DNA of 64,000 nucleotides, from contig JAEEZS010000002.1 of NCBI GenBank assembly GCA_016291905.1, positions 1-64,000 on the forward strand, read 5' to 3'. The notes beneath the pieces were generated by a model that was given only the letters and a program-made list of their open reading frames with translations, was not told where the DNA came from and made no database searches. Source of the stretch: Bacteroidaceae bacterium (GTDB taxonomy: Bacteria; Bacteroidota; Bacteroidia; Bacteroidales; Bacteroidaceae). A program made the position numbers and the translations under genes. Positions 16,450 to 24,515 of the stretch are shown here, one piece after another (position 1 is the first letter of the stretch; the number at the start of each line of letters is the position of its first letter).

Positions 16450-16539
16450 GGAAAGATGCCGGAGTGGACGAACGGACCGCACTCGAAATGCGGCGTACGG
16501 GTAACCGTACCGGGGGTTCGAATCCCTCTCTTTCCGCCA
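16450..16539 (+). tRNA. tRNA-Ser, anticodon CGA
   Basis: A class II tRNA with a complete fold. The acceptor stem GGAAAGA pairs with TCTTTCC, followed by discriminator G and an encoded CCA (16537-16539). The anticodon stem-loop is CCGCA-CTCGAAA-TGCGG with anticodon CGA, reading UCG. A long variable arm (GTACGGGTAACCGTAC) and the T-loop GGTTCGAATCC are present. The long variable arm and anticodon both support serine. Confidence 0.95.
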
Positions 16540-16592
16540 GTTCTACCTACAATAGCCTCACACCGTGGGGCTATTGCTGAAAATAGAGAAAG

Positions 16593-17369
16593 ATGAAGGT
16601 TGCCGTATTACAAATGCCGTTGAAGGCGCGCGATGTGCAGGAGAATATCCGGCGTGCCGATGCGCTTATTAACGCCCATCCTGGGGCAGAGCTTTATGTG
16701 CTGCCTGAGATGTTCAGCACGGGCTTTGACATGGAGCCGGACGAGTGCGCCGAGCCTATGGGAGGCCCCTCGCTGCAATGGATGACGGTAAAGGCACGCG
16801 AGACGGGAGCTGCGATTTGCGCTAGTGTGGCTACGGCTGTCGAGCTGTTTACCTTCACCAACCGCATGTACTTTGTCACTCCCGAGGGCGAAGTAACCGT
16901 CTATGACAAGCGCCACCTCTTCTCCTATTCCGGCGAAGACCAGCATTATACGGCAGGCAACCAGCGTGTGATAGCAACGTACAAGGGCGTGCGCTTCTTG
17001 CTGGAGGTGTGCTACGACTTGCGTTTCCCCGTCTGGAGCCGCTGCCGCGATGATTACGATGCCATCATCTACGTGGCGAATTGGCCTTCGAAGCGGCGTA
17101 ATGCCTGGGACACGCTGCTCTCTGCCCGTGCTGTGGAGAACCAGGCTTGGGTGATTGGCGCCAATCGGGTGGGGGAGGACCAGCTGGATTGCGTCTATAA
17201 TGGCGGCTCCGTCATCGTGGATGCCTACGGACGTCCTGTTGTAGTGGCCCCCGACGATGCGGAAACCGTCATCATGGCCGACATCGACATGCAGAAGCTG
17301 TCGGACTACCGCGCCAAGTTCCCCTCCCTCGGCGACAGCGACGTGTTTGAAATAATCGATAATTCATAA
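16593..17369 (+). CDS. Omega-amidase / YafV-like nitrilase-superfamily hydrolase
   Basis: A 258-residue carbon-nitrogen hydrolase with the full catalytic triad: Glu39 in LPEMFSTGF, Lys106 in YDKRHLF and Cys140 in EVCYDLRFPVW. The spacing and the CYDLRFPVW and ENQAWVIGANRVG signatures match the YafV/Nit2 omega-amidase branch, which hydrolyses alpha-ketoglutaramate-type amides and helps repair deaminated glutamine by-products. It is cytoplasmic with no signal peptide. It follows the tRNA by 53 bp, and the cyclophilin gene starts 10 bp after its stop, so the two proteins are probably co-transcribed. Confidence 0.85.
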   Translation: MKVAVLQMPLKARDVQENIRRADALINAHPGAELYVLPEMFSTGFDMEPDECAEPMGGPSLQWMTVKARETGAAICASVATAVELFTFTNRMYFVTPEGEVTVYDKRHLFSYSGEDQHYTAGNQRVIATYKGVRFLLEVCYDLRFPVWSRCRDDYDAIIYVANWPSKRRNAWDTLLSARAVENQAWVIGANRVGEDQLDCVYNGGSVIVDAYGRPVVVAPDDAETVIMADIDMQKLSDYRAKFPSLGDSDVFEIIDNS

Positions 17370-17379
17370 TTCACAGGAT

Positions 17380-18213
17380 ATGAAAAAACACACCTTTCTT
17401 TTCACCGTTCTCCTTTTATTATTACCATTCTCTTCATCTGCATCAACCACTATGGACGAAAAAACCACTCCTCTTGTGCGCATTAGCACCAGCATGGGCG
17501 ATATTGTTGTCCGTTTGTATGACGACACTCCCATTCATCGTGACAATTTCCTGAAACTGGCTCGTGAAGGCTTCTACAACGGAACGCTTTTTCACCGTGT
17601 CATCAACAAGTTTATGATTCAGGCTGGAGACCCAGAGTCAAAGGGTGCTGCGCCGGGTGCTCGTCTGGGTGCTGGCGATGTGGGCTACACGCTCCCTGCC
17701 GAGTTTGTCTATCCCACCCATTTCCACAAGCGCGGAGTGCTTAGTGCTGCGCGTCAAGGCGATCAGGTCAATCCCGAGCGCCGCAGCAGCGGGTGTCAGT
17801 TCTATATCGTCACGGGTAATGTCTATACGCCCGGACAGCTTCAGCAGTTCGGCGAACGTATGCTTCAGCAGCGTGGGCAGCAGTTGTTTGACGAGCTGGC
17901 ACAGCAGCACGTGGATTCCATTCGCGCCATGTACCAGCGTCAGGATCAGGCGGGGCTGCAGAAACTGCAGGATCAGCTGACGGCAGAGGTGCAGAAGCGT
18001 CTGGCAGAAGAGTCAAAGTCTGTCTTTAACGACGAGCAGGTGGAGGCATACACCACTATGGGTGGCACGCCTCATCTTGACGGCCAGTACACCGTTTTCG
18101 GCGAGGTCGTTGAGGGTATGAACGTTGTCAACGAAATTCAGATGGTGGATACCGATTCGTCCGACCGTCCCACTACCGATGTCGTCATCCTCAAGATGAC
18201 TGTGCTGGAGTAA
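17380..18213 (+). CDS. Secreted cyclophilin-type peptidyl-prolyl cis-trans isomerase
   Basis: A 277-residue protein with a signal peptide (about 1-22, ending SSSAS), so it probably folds proteins in the periplasm. Cyclophilin motifs are present: GDIVVRLYDDTPIHRDNF, NGTLFHRVINKFMIQAGDPE and, at the end, YTVFGEVVEGMNVV. An insertion of about 80 residues rich in Gln, Glu and Arg (FGERMLQQRGQQLFDEL through AEVQKRLAEESKSV) separates the core from its last strands and is predicted helical. Similar inserts are common in Bacteroidetes cyclophilins. A pair of AATTCAT-type heptamers covers the junction with the preceding gene. Confidence 0.87.
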   Translation: MKKHTFLFTVLLLLLPFSSSASTTMDEKTTPLVRISTSMGDIVVRLYDDTPIHRDNFLKLAREGFYNGTLFHRVINKFMIQAGDPESKGAAPGARLGAGDVGYTLPAEFVYPTHFHKRGVLSAARQGDQVNPERRSSGCQFYIVTGNVYTPGQLQQFGERMLQQRGQQLFDELAQQHVDSIRAMYQRQDQAGLQKLQDQLTAEVQKRLAEESKSVFNDEQVEAYTTMGGTPHLDGQYTVFGEVVEGMNVVNEIQMVDTDSSDRPTTDVVILKMTVLE

Positions 18214-18225
18214 AAAACAAATTGT

Positions 18226-19422
18226 TTATCTGTTTGCAGCCCAGAAGTCGAGGTATTGCTGGGCGACTTTGTGGGACTCATGATGCCGTTGGACATAGAG
18301 GATGCTTTGACGGCGCAGCTCGGGCAAACGTTCGGGGTGAAGGATGAGGTCTTCTAAAGCCGCACGGACGGATTCTTCCTCGGGCTGGGTATTGATGATG
18401 GGGCGAAGCTCGTGTTCGTTAAGCAGTTCGTATTGTTCTTCTTCCCCTCCGCTGACGACGACGATGCCGTGTGCCATTGCCTGAAGTGCGTTCATCGCAG
18501 GGGTATAGGAATAGATTTGGTCGAGCAGGACGTCACAGTCTTCCCGTAGTTTCATATACTCGTCGTAAGGAAGGTTTTCGGCAGTTACAAGTTCCATGCG
18601 ATTGGGATAACGGGCTTGGAGCTCGCGTGCGACTTTCAGTAGAATATCCGTTCCTTTGAGCGCACTACGCTGGCGTTGTATGCCGATGAAAAAGCGGAGG
18701 GGATGTGACTTGTTGTCTTGTTGAGCTATGCTCGACCTCTGTCGCGACTCGGGATAATTGGAGTAAACTCCATTCTCCGCTCGCTGCTCCATCGGTTGAC
18801 TCGTTGTCTCGTTGTCTTGTTGACTCCTTATCGGCAGCGGGATAAAGGTTGTCTTCGGAGCAAGGTCTGGAACAGCGGTATAGGCAACGTAGTATTCGTA
18901 GAGCGCAGCAATGATGCCGTTGCAGGTTTGGGCAATGTGTTGGCACGAATGCACCATGCCTGGGTTGTGGAGCCAGCAGTCGAGGTTGTGTTGATTCCAT
19001 GAGTGGGTAACCTCGCGGGTGGGGGTATAAAAATCGCTGTAACGAAGGAGACGACGGACATAACTGGCGTGAATGAAATAGTAGTCGTCGCCAAAGGCGC
19101 CAAGAAACACTTTGCGATTATGACGGCGTAACCAATCGTAGATGCGGATTCCTCGCTCGGCTTTAAGTTGGATGAAATGGACGGGGTTGATAAGCTGCAC
19201 CACATCGTAGCCTCGCCAATGGCGCATTTCGCGGACAAGACGGAAGAGATAGACGATGGTATCAAGAAGGCCTGTGCTGCGACGAACGAGTTTCACGTCG
19301 GCGGGGTAGCGCTTCCATTCGTCGCCGTCGGAAACCAGACGTACGTCGTGTCCCATGTCGCGTAGGGCGCAGGCAAGGGTGTAATGGAGATTACTGTATT
19401 CGCCGAGTAGAAGAACCTTCAT
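18226..19422 (-). CDS. Glycosyltransferase, GT4-like, with an in-frame repeat-derived insert
   Basis: A 398-residue cytoplasmic sugar transferase of GT-B fold. The N-terminal Rossmann half begins MKVLLLGEYSNLHYTLACAL and the C-terminal half has the GT4 donor-site pattern (ALKGTDILLKVA, TPAMNALQAMAHGIVVVSGG). Between them, about residues 196-240 read as a low-complexity polar insert (QQDNETTSQP and SIAQQDNKSH) encoded by repetitive DNA of the type seen between genes. The frame is intact. It is the last of three transferase genes on this strand, beginning 9 bp after the previous stop. Probable role: building a surface polysaccharide. Substrate is unknown. Confidence 0.8.
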   Translation of the reverse strand: MKVLLLGEYSNLHYTLACALRDMGHDVRLVSDGDEWKRYPADVKLVRRSTGLLDTIVYLFRLVREMRHWRGYDVVQLINPVHFIQLKAERGIRIYDWLRRHNRKVFLGAFGDDYYFIHASYVRRLLRYSDFYTPTREVTHSWNQHNLDCWLHNPGMVHSCQHIAQTCNGIIAALYEYYVAYTAVPDLAPKTTFIPLPIRSQQDNETTSQPMEQRAENGVYSNYPESRQRSSIAQQDNKSHPLRFFIGIQRQRSALKGTDILLKVARELQARYPNRMELVTAENLPYDEYMKLREDCDVLLDQIYSYTPAMNALQAMAHGIVVVSGGEEEQYELLNEHELRPIINTQPEEESVRAALEDLILHPERLPELRRQSILYVQRHHESHKVAQQYLDFWAANR

Positions 19423-19431
19423 GATAGGGAT

Positions 19432-20412
19432 TTAAGAAAAAAGAGCGTTCTTTTCAAGAAAGTGAAGCAGGCGCTGTCCGAGAGAGGAGGGGGAGATCAA
19501 GCGAAAGAAGGTGTACTTGGTGGAGTAACCGGCTTTCGGCAAAGGAAAAAGAGCACGGGTGCGGAGGGCATCGGCGCAGTCAGTAAAGCGTTGTTTCCAA
19601 TCTGTCTGGCGGAGGGCATGACGGAGAATGTCGACGCTGAGGAAATGAAGCTTACGGTCTAATCCGTCATGGGGCTTCGGCTCGGAATCGGTGAAGGCTA
19701 TAAGGCGGTCGAGGGCGTTGAAGTAGGCTTGGAAAAGCTCTTCGGTGTGTTCTGCATCGCGCTTGTGGGTAGTGGAATCGGGACGCTGGACATAGACGTA
19801 ACCCTTGAAGTCGGAAACCACTATGCGTGGCGTACGCCAAACTAAGCGCGTGACAAATTCCTCATCTTCGATGAACGTGTTTTCCGCAAAGCGTAACGGA
19901 GAACTTCCGTCCATGTTGAGCAGTTCGCGACGGAAACACATGATGCAGCAACTACCGAAAACGGTATAGCGTTTCATGTAGTCTTTTCCGGAAAAGACAT
20001 TGATGGTCTCGCTTCGCTCAGAACGCTGCACGGGATATCTTTCCTTGGCTGGGACGAAACCATAGATGACGGCATCGGCCTCAAAATCACGAAGGGCATT
20101 CAGGCACCATTCACTTGTGTCGGCAAAGAGGTAGTCGTCTCCATCGACAATTTGTATGAAATCACCTTCAGCCTGTGTCAGCGCAAGGTTGCGGGCAGCC
20201 CCTTGACGGGCATGGGGCTGACGAAAGAACCGGACGTTCATACGCTCCGCAAACTCATTGACAATGGATTCTGGATTGACATCAGACTCGTCATCCACCA
20301 CGATGACTTCGTAATCATCACGAGATAATCCTTGACGGCTGAGAGAATTAAGGCAACGTCGGATTTCAGCGTCGTCGAGGTTATAAGTGGTGACGATATA
20401 GGAAAGACGCAT
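19432..20412 (-). CDS. Glycosyltransferase family 2
   Basis: A 326-residue GT-A transferase. It opens with the family pattern MRLSYIVTTYNLDDAEIRRC, carries EVIVVDDESDVNPE, and has the metal-binding DxD-like IVDGDDYLF. I place the start at 20412 because the GT2 fold begins exactly there; a longer in-frame extension overlaps the upstream gene. Four bases separate it from the stop of the preceding transferase, so the genes are translated as an operon. The acceptor and donor sugars are unknown. The likely context is a lipid-linked glycan exported by the flippase encoded divergently at 21437. Confidence 0.87.
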   Translation of the reverse strand: MRLSYIVTTYNLDDAEIRRCLNSLSRQGLSRDDYEVIVVDDESDVNPESIVNEFAERMNVRFFRQPHARQGAARNLALTQAEGDFIQIVDGDDYLFADTSEWCLNALRDFEADAVIYGFVPAKERYPVQRSERSETINVFSGKDYMKRYTVFGSCCIMCFRRELLNMDGSSPLRFAENTFIEDEEFVTRLVWRTPRIVVSDFKGYVYVQRPDSTTHKRDAEHTEELFQAYFNALDRLIAFTDSEPKPHDGLDRKLHFLSVDILRHALRQTDWKQRFTDCADALRTRALFPLPKAGYSTKYTFFRLISPSSLGQRLLHFLEKNALFS

Positions 20413-20416
20413 GGAA

Positions 20417-21301
20417 TTAGAGCTTGGGGGAGCGGAAGACACGAAGTCTAACGATAAGGCGGTCGAAGGCGGAGAGTTGTGCGAGGTGGCGACGATAGTC
20501 GGCTTGATTACAGTCACGGCAACGCCCCATGTCAACGAGTCGGTTGAGGCAGGCTCGGCGAAGTGGTTTCAGGTGATGCGTCAAGGCTGACCGTTTTGTG
20601 CATTCAGTCAACAGGGTGCAATTGTTTATGTAAAGCTGGCGGTAGTTAGCATAATGCGGGGTGTTGCTAATGGATCCTCGCCGTGTAAGGTAGTGATAAC
20701 AACCCTTGGCGGAATAGAAGATGCCGTTACAATCATGCACCACAGAGGGCATGACGGCCGTGTCTTCAAACACCTGTCCAACGGGAAAACGCTTTGTGCG
20801 CCAAAGACGGGCACGATAGAGCTTATTGCAGGCATAACAATGTTCGTAGCCCCTACGTATAATCCAGTCGTTGAATACTGCTTTTGTAACCTGCTGTGGT
20901 GTGAAGTCCAGTAACCGTTCTTGGGACGAGCCTTCGTATTCGCGTATAGGAAACTCCACCATATCAACATCGGGATAGATGTTGAGGAATTTCAGGTTGT
21001 CGCCCCAAGTACCCACCCCAACACGGTCGTCTGCATCAAGAAACGTGATGACATCGCCCGAGGCTCGGTCGAGTCCGGCATTGCGTGCTGCGCTGAGGCC
21101 TCGATTCGTCTGATGGACGACGCTTACCTGCTCAGGGTGCTGTTTGGCATATTCATCGCACATCGCGCCGCTTTGGTCTGTAGAACCGTCGTCAATCAGC
21201 AGGACCTCAAGGTCGTCCACTCGCTGCTCGAAGACGCTTTTCAGGCACCCATCCAAATAGGCTTGGGCGTTATATACGGGAATGATGACACTTAATTTCA
21301 C
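20417..21301 (-). CDS. Glycosyltransferase family 2
   Basis: A 294-residue GT-A transferase with a GTG start at 21299-21301. Motifs are KLSVIIPVYNAQAYLDGCL, EVLLIDDGSTDQSG, NRGLSAARNAGLDRASGD and the DxD element FLDADDR. The C-terminal half has many Cys and Tyr residues (RRGYEHCYACNKLYRARLWR), as in several polysaccharide GT2 enzymes. It is first in a three-gene glycosyltransferase operon. A -7 box at 21324-21331 is the likely promoter. It probably adds one sugar of a surface glycan. Confidence 0.88.
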   Translation of the reverse strand: MKLSVIIPVYNAQAYLDGCLKSVFEQRVDDLEVLLIDDGSTDQSGAMCDEYAKQHPEQVSVVHQTNRGLSAARNAGLDRASGDVITFLDADDRVGVGTWGDNLKFLNIYPDVDMVEFPIREYEGSSQERLLDFTPQQVTKAVFNDWIIRRGYEHCYACNKLYRARLWRTKRFPVGQVFEDTAVMPSVVHDCNGIFYSAKGCYHYLTRRGSISNTPHYANYRQLYINNCTLLTECTKRSALTHHLKPLRRACLNRLVDMGRCRDCNQADYRRHLAQLSAFDRLIVRLRVFRSPKL

Positions 21302-21323
21302 GGCAGACGTTAAAAACTACGGA

Positions 21324-21331
21324 CAAAAGTA
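21324..21331 (-). promoter_or_regulatory. -7 box for the glycosyltransferase operon
   Basis: On the minus strand TACTTTTG lies 22 bp before the GTG start at 21301. No convincing TTTG is found 20 bp further upstream. It is divergent from the flippase promoter. Confidence 0.5.
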
Positions 21332-21354
21332 ATGCTTTTTTCAGAAATAAGCCT

Positions 21355-21362
21355 TATATTTG
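21355..21362 (+). promoter_or_regulatory. -7 box for the flippase gene
   Basis: TATATTTG followed by CAAG, 74 bp before the GTG start at 21437. The -33 region is a T-rich tract and not a clear TTTG. Confidence 0.5.
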
Positions 21363-21436
21363 CAAGATTTTTGAAGAAAAGGAGCGAAATCCGGTGAAAA
21401 CCGATAAGCGATACATTCACGAATCAGCAATTAAAC

Positions 21437-22930
21437 GTGAAGGAGGCAAGCAAGAAAACCGAATCGGGCTACGACCGTATCATTAAGTATACGGGCGTTT
21501 TCGGCGGTGTGCAGACGCTGTCGAACTTGATTACGTTAGTAAAGGGTAAGCTGGTGGCCCATTTCATTGGCCCTGCCGGCATGGGCATTGCCTATGCCTT
21601 TAATCGCACCATTGACCTTGTGAGCAAGACCACCGATCTCGGCATAAGTTTCAGCGCAGTCAAGACTATCTCCGAAAGCACAGAGGAGAATGCCCGTCAG
21701 CGTCAACTGCTCATCGTCCGCTCGTGGAGCCTTTGGCTCGGTATTATCGGTACCGTCGCTTGTTTTCTGCTGGCACCGTTGTTCAGCCGTTTGAGCTTCG
21801 ATGGAGACTACAGCTATACGCTGTCCTTCCAGCTGCTTTCCTTGGTGGTGGGCTTCACGTCCGTGACCAGTGGCGAGCGAGCCATCATGAAGGGCACGCA
21901 CTTGCTGAAGCAGCTGGCCGTCAATCAGGTGTGGGTGGTATTGGCTACGCTTGTCATAGCCGCACCCGTTTATATGTGGCTGGGCATGCGGGGTATTGTG
22001 CCTGTGTTGGTGCTAACAGCCTTCAGTACACTTGTACTCACTTGCTGGTATTCGTTCCGCGTGTGGCCATACAAGGTAAATCTTTTCTCGAAGGCCGTAT
22101 TTCACGAGGGCGGCTACATTGTCCGTCTTGGCATTAACTACACATTAGCCGGTTTCTTTGGCACGGGAGTGCTCTTTTTTGTTTCGTCGTACGTGATGGA
22201 ACATGGTTCCGCCGAGGACGTTGGATTCTACAGCAATGCTATCACCCTGTCGTCGTACCTTAGCATGTTGGTTCTCTCGGCTGTAGATACGGATTTTTTC
22301 CCTCGTCTGTCAGCCGTGAATAAAGACCGAGCAAAATCAACTCTCTTGGTAAATGAGCAGATTGAAGTGCTGGTGCTGCTGATTGCTCCGCTCATACTGG
22401 CATTCCTTCTTTTCCTGCCCATCATCATCCCTTTGCTGTTGAAGCGTAGTTTTCTTCCTATGCTCGAGGTGACGCAATGGGCGGCATTGGCCCTGTTCTT
22501 CACGGCGCTGACACGTCCGATGTCGTTCATGTCGTTGTCAAAAGGTGATTCGTTTACGTACCTTCTCCAGGAACTGTTCTACGACCTATTTATGGCCGCA
22601 GCCGTTGTGCTGGGCTATCGTTTCGGAGGCCTTTCGTGGGCAGGTATCGGATTGTTTGCTGCGGCTGTGTTCGACTGGCTGCTTAACTACGCCATCACCT
22701 CCGTCCGCTACGGCTTCCGCGCTAGCGGCAAGGTGCGTCTGTTTGCCTTGATTCACCTCCTGCTGCTCGTTGCAGCGATGGTGGTGTTCCGCCTCACACA
22801 AGGCTGGGTCACTTGGGTGGCAGGGGCTTTCGTGCTGCTAATCTCCGCTGCCGTTTCCATCCATTATCTCTATAAGGAAACCAACATCTTCCAGAATCTT
22901 GCCGCCAAATTACGCCAGCTTGGTCAGTAA
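21437..22930 (+). CDS. Wzx-like polysaccharide flippase (O-antigen translocase family)
   Basis: A 497-residue integral membrane protein with about 12 to 14 hydrophobic segments. The N-terminal part matches the Bacteroidetes O-antigen translocase pattern: YTGVFGGVQTLSNLITLVKG, then HFIGPAGMGIAYAFNRTIDL. It probably moves lipid-linked glycan repeat units across the inner membrane. The start is GTG, preceded by a purine-rich stretch; the next in-frame ATG would remove the first helix. It is divergent from three glycosyltransferases that could build its substrate. Confidence 0.8.
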   Translation: MKEASKKTESGYDRIIKYTGVFGGVQTLSNLITLVKGKLVAHFIGPAGMGIAYAFNRTIDLVSKTTDLGISFSAVKTISESTEENARQRQLLIVRSWSLWLGIIGTVACFLLAPLFSRLSFDGDYSYTLSFQLLSLVVGFTSVTSGERAIMKGTHLLKQLAVNQVWVVLATLVIAAPVYMWLGMRGIVPVLVLTAFSTLVLTCWYSFRVWPYKVNLFSKAVFHEGGYIVRLGINYTLAGFFGTGVLFFVSSYVMEHGSAEDVGFYSNAITLSSYLSMLVLSAVDTDFFPRLSAVNKDRAKSTLLVNEQIEVLVLLIAPLILAFLLFLPIIIPLLLKRSFLPMLEVTQWAALALFFTALTRPMSFMSLSKGDSFTYLLQELFYDLFMAAAVVLGYRFGGLSWAGIGLFAAAVFDWLLNYAITSVRYGFRASGKVRLFALIHLLLLVAAMVVFRLTQGWVTWVAGAFVLLISAAVSIHYLYKETNIFQNLAAKLRQLGQ

Positions 22931-22938
22931 GGCGGCGG

Positions 22939-24219
22939 TTAGTCTCCCATGTATTGGCCAATGAAGAAGATGGCACCCGTTGACTGCTCGCTGATGACAT
23001 AGAGGAACGGACGGGTGGCGTGGAACGCGACACGCTTGGGCTCAGAGGGTATGGCAGACGATTTTTCTATTCCAATCACGGTGATGGCTGCGGCCTCGGT
23101 GCCCTCCTCGTTGAGCTTGATCTTGGCCACTTGCTTCATCATGCCGATGTGGGTGGGGACGTTGCAGAAATCAGAGAACTCAGCTGCGGAAGTGAATGCC
23201 CTGGGCGTCCCCAGTGCCGACATCACTTTCTCAAGGCCGATGTTCGTCTGCGACTCAAAGCGCGGCAGCTTCACATCGACGAGCGCGCTGCCCATCCACT
23301 GGAACCGCTGCCACGTGTCGCCCTTCAGCGTCTGTGCTACGTCGTACACGGTCTTGCCCTCCTTGGGCAGGAGAATGGTCATGCGGTAGGCATTGTTGCC
23401 GTAGGGGAGGCACAGCGCCTGGCAGTCGTCCGTCTCCGTGTAGCCGAACTCATGCTCCTGGTGCATCATCGGCACCTTCTTCTCTCTCTCGTAGCCCTTG
23501 AACTTTTCGTCCTTCGTGTTGTTCTTGTCGAATTTCTCGGCCCAGGCACCCTTGAAGTAGATGGCGTTCAGCAGATAGCTCACCGCCGTGGGGTCGAACT
23601 CGTCCTCGCTCATCACCTTCTCGATCATCTTCTCCGTGTGGTCGCTGCCCCACTTGTTGATGACATCGAGTGTCTTGCCGTCGGCGAAGTCGCGTGTCTC
23701 GGGCTCGGCGTCGTAGTAGGTTTTGGCCTTGTCCACAAACGCTTTCTTTAGTTCGTAGCCCTTGTTCATGTAGATGGTGTTGGCTATCATCACCTTCGTG
23801 AGCTTGTCGAGGGCGGGAGCCTCGGTGAGCATCTTGCGGCAGAAGGCGTTGATGCCGTCGGCCCCCGTGTCGCCGAAACCCAACACCTTGTTAATCTCTG
23901 CCTGCGTTTCACCTGTGGCTCCATTGTTCAGCATACCCAGGGCATAGGTGATGCTGATGGGGGAGAGGATGACGCTCTTTTCAGGACTCGCGTCACGTGA
24001 AGCAGGATTGCGCGGACCTGCGAGGCGGAACAGATTGAATGCAAACTCGTTGTTGCTGTTCACCAGCTCTTCCTCGGCACGCGTGAGGGAGATAGCCCTG
24101 AGCTCGTTGTCGTTGCCGGGATGCGGATCGTCGGGGGTGGTAATCTCACCGCCCGTACACCCTGTCATGGCCATCATTGCGGCGATGGCTGCCATAAAAA
24201 GATACATTTTCTTTTCCAT
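22939..24219 (-). CDS. Serpin-family protease inhibitor lipoprotein
   Basis: A 426-residue serpin. The signal sequence ends in the lipobox MTGC, so it is probably lipid-anchored. Serpin landmarks are visible: NSNNEFAFNLFRLAG (helix A), NVILSPISITYALGMLNNGA-like text, and LNEEGTEAAAITVIG, an inhibitory-type hinge (Gly-Thr-Glu-Ala-Ala-Ala), followed by a reactive loop with the candidate scissile region EKSSA and the closing RPFLYVISEQSTGAIFFIGQ. The hinge suggests a working inhibitor and not a storage-type serpin. Bacterial serpins can block host proteases such as elastases. The start at 24219 is supported by the lipobox; the frame upstream of it lies in non-coding AT-rich DNA. Confidence 0.9.
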   Translation of the reverse strand: MEKKMYLFMAAIAAMMAMTGCTGGEITTPDDPHPGNDNELRAISLTRAEEELVNSNNEFAFNLFRLAGPRNPASRDASPEKSVILSPISITYALGMLNNGATGETQAEINKVLGFGDTGADGINAFCRKMLTEAPALDKLTKVMIANTIYMNKGYELKKAFVDKAKTYYDAEPETRDFADGKTLDVINKWGSDHTEKMIEKVMSEDEFDPTAVSYLLNAIYFKGAWAEKFDKNNTKDEKFKGYEREKKVPMMHQEHEFGYTETDDCQALCLPYGNNAYRMTILLPKEGKTVYDVAQTLKGDTWQRFQWMGSALVDVKLPRFESQTNIGLEKVMSALGTPRAFTSAAEFSDFCNVPTHIGMMKQVAKIKLNEEGTEAAAITVIGIEKSSAIPSEPKRVAFHATRPFLYVISEQSTGAIFFIGQYMGD

Positions 24220-24258
24220 ATTTATATTTCCTTTTTCAGTATTCTTTTTTTCAAAAGG

Positions 24259-24266
24259 CAAAAGTA
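24259..24266 (-). promoter_or_regulatory. -7 box for the serpin gene
   Basis: TACTTTTG on the minus strand, 40 bp upstream of the start at 24219. The expected -33 box is weak. Confidence 0.5.
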
Positions 24267-24460
24267 ATGCCTTTCTATGAATAAAACTCGGTGAATCTAT
24301 AAATACTGCACGTCGAAGCGTTAAAAAATCTAAATGGGGGCGGAAAACGAAATGAAAGCCACCTGTAAATAAAGGCCTCTTCAAAAGTAATATAGAAAAA
24401 ACTATTCATCCTTTTCAATGAAAAAAAAGAATTATACCTGTAAAAATGCGGATTTTTTAT

Positions 24461-24468
24461 TACCTTTG
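24461..24468 (+). promoter_or_regulatory. -7 box for the M23 peptidase gene
   Basis: TACCTTTG on the plus strand, 48 bp before the ATG at 24516. No clear TTTG is present at -33. The rest of the 24267-24515 gap is AT-rich and shows nothing further. Confidence 0.5.
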
Positions 24469-24515
24469 TCCCCATAAATACAAGAATAAAATCACAGAAG
24501 GATTTATTTCATAGT

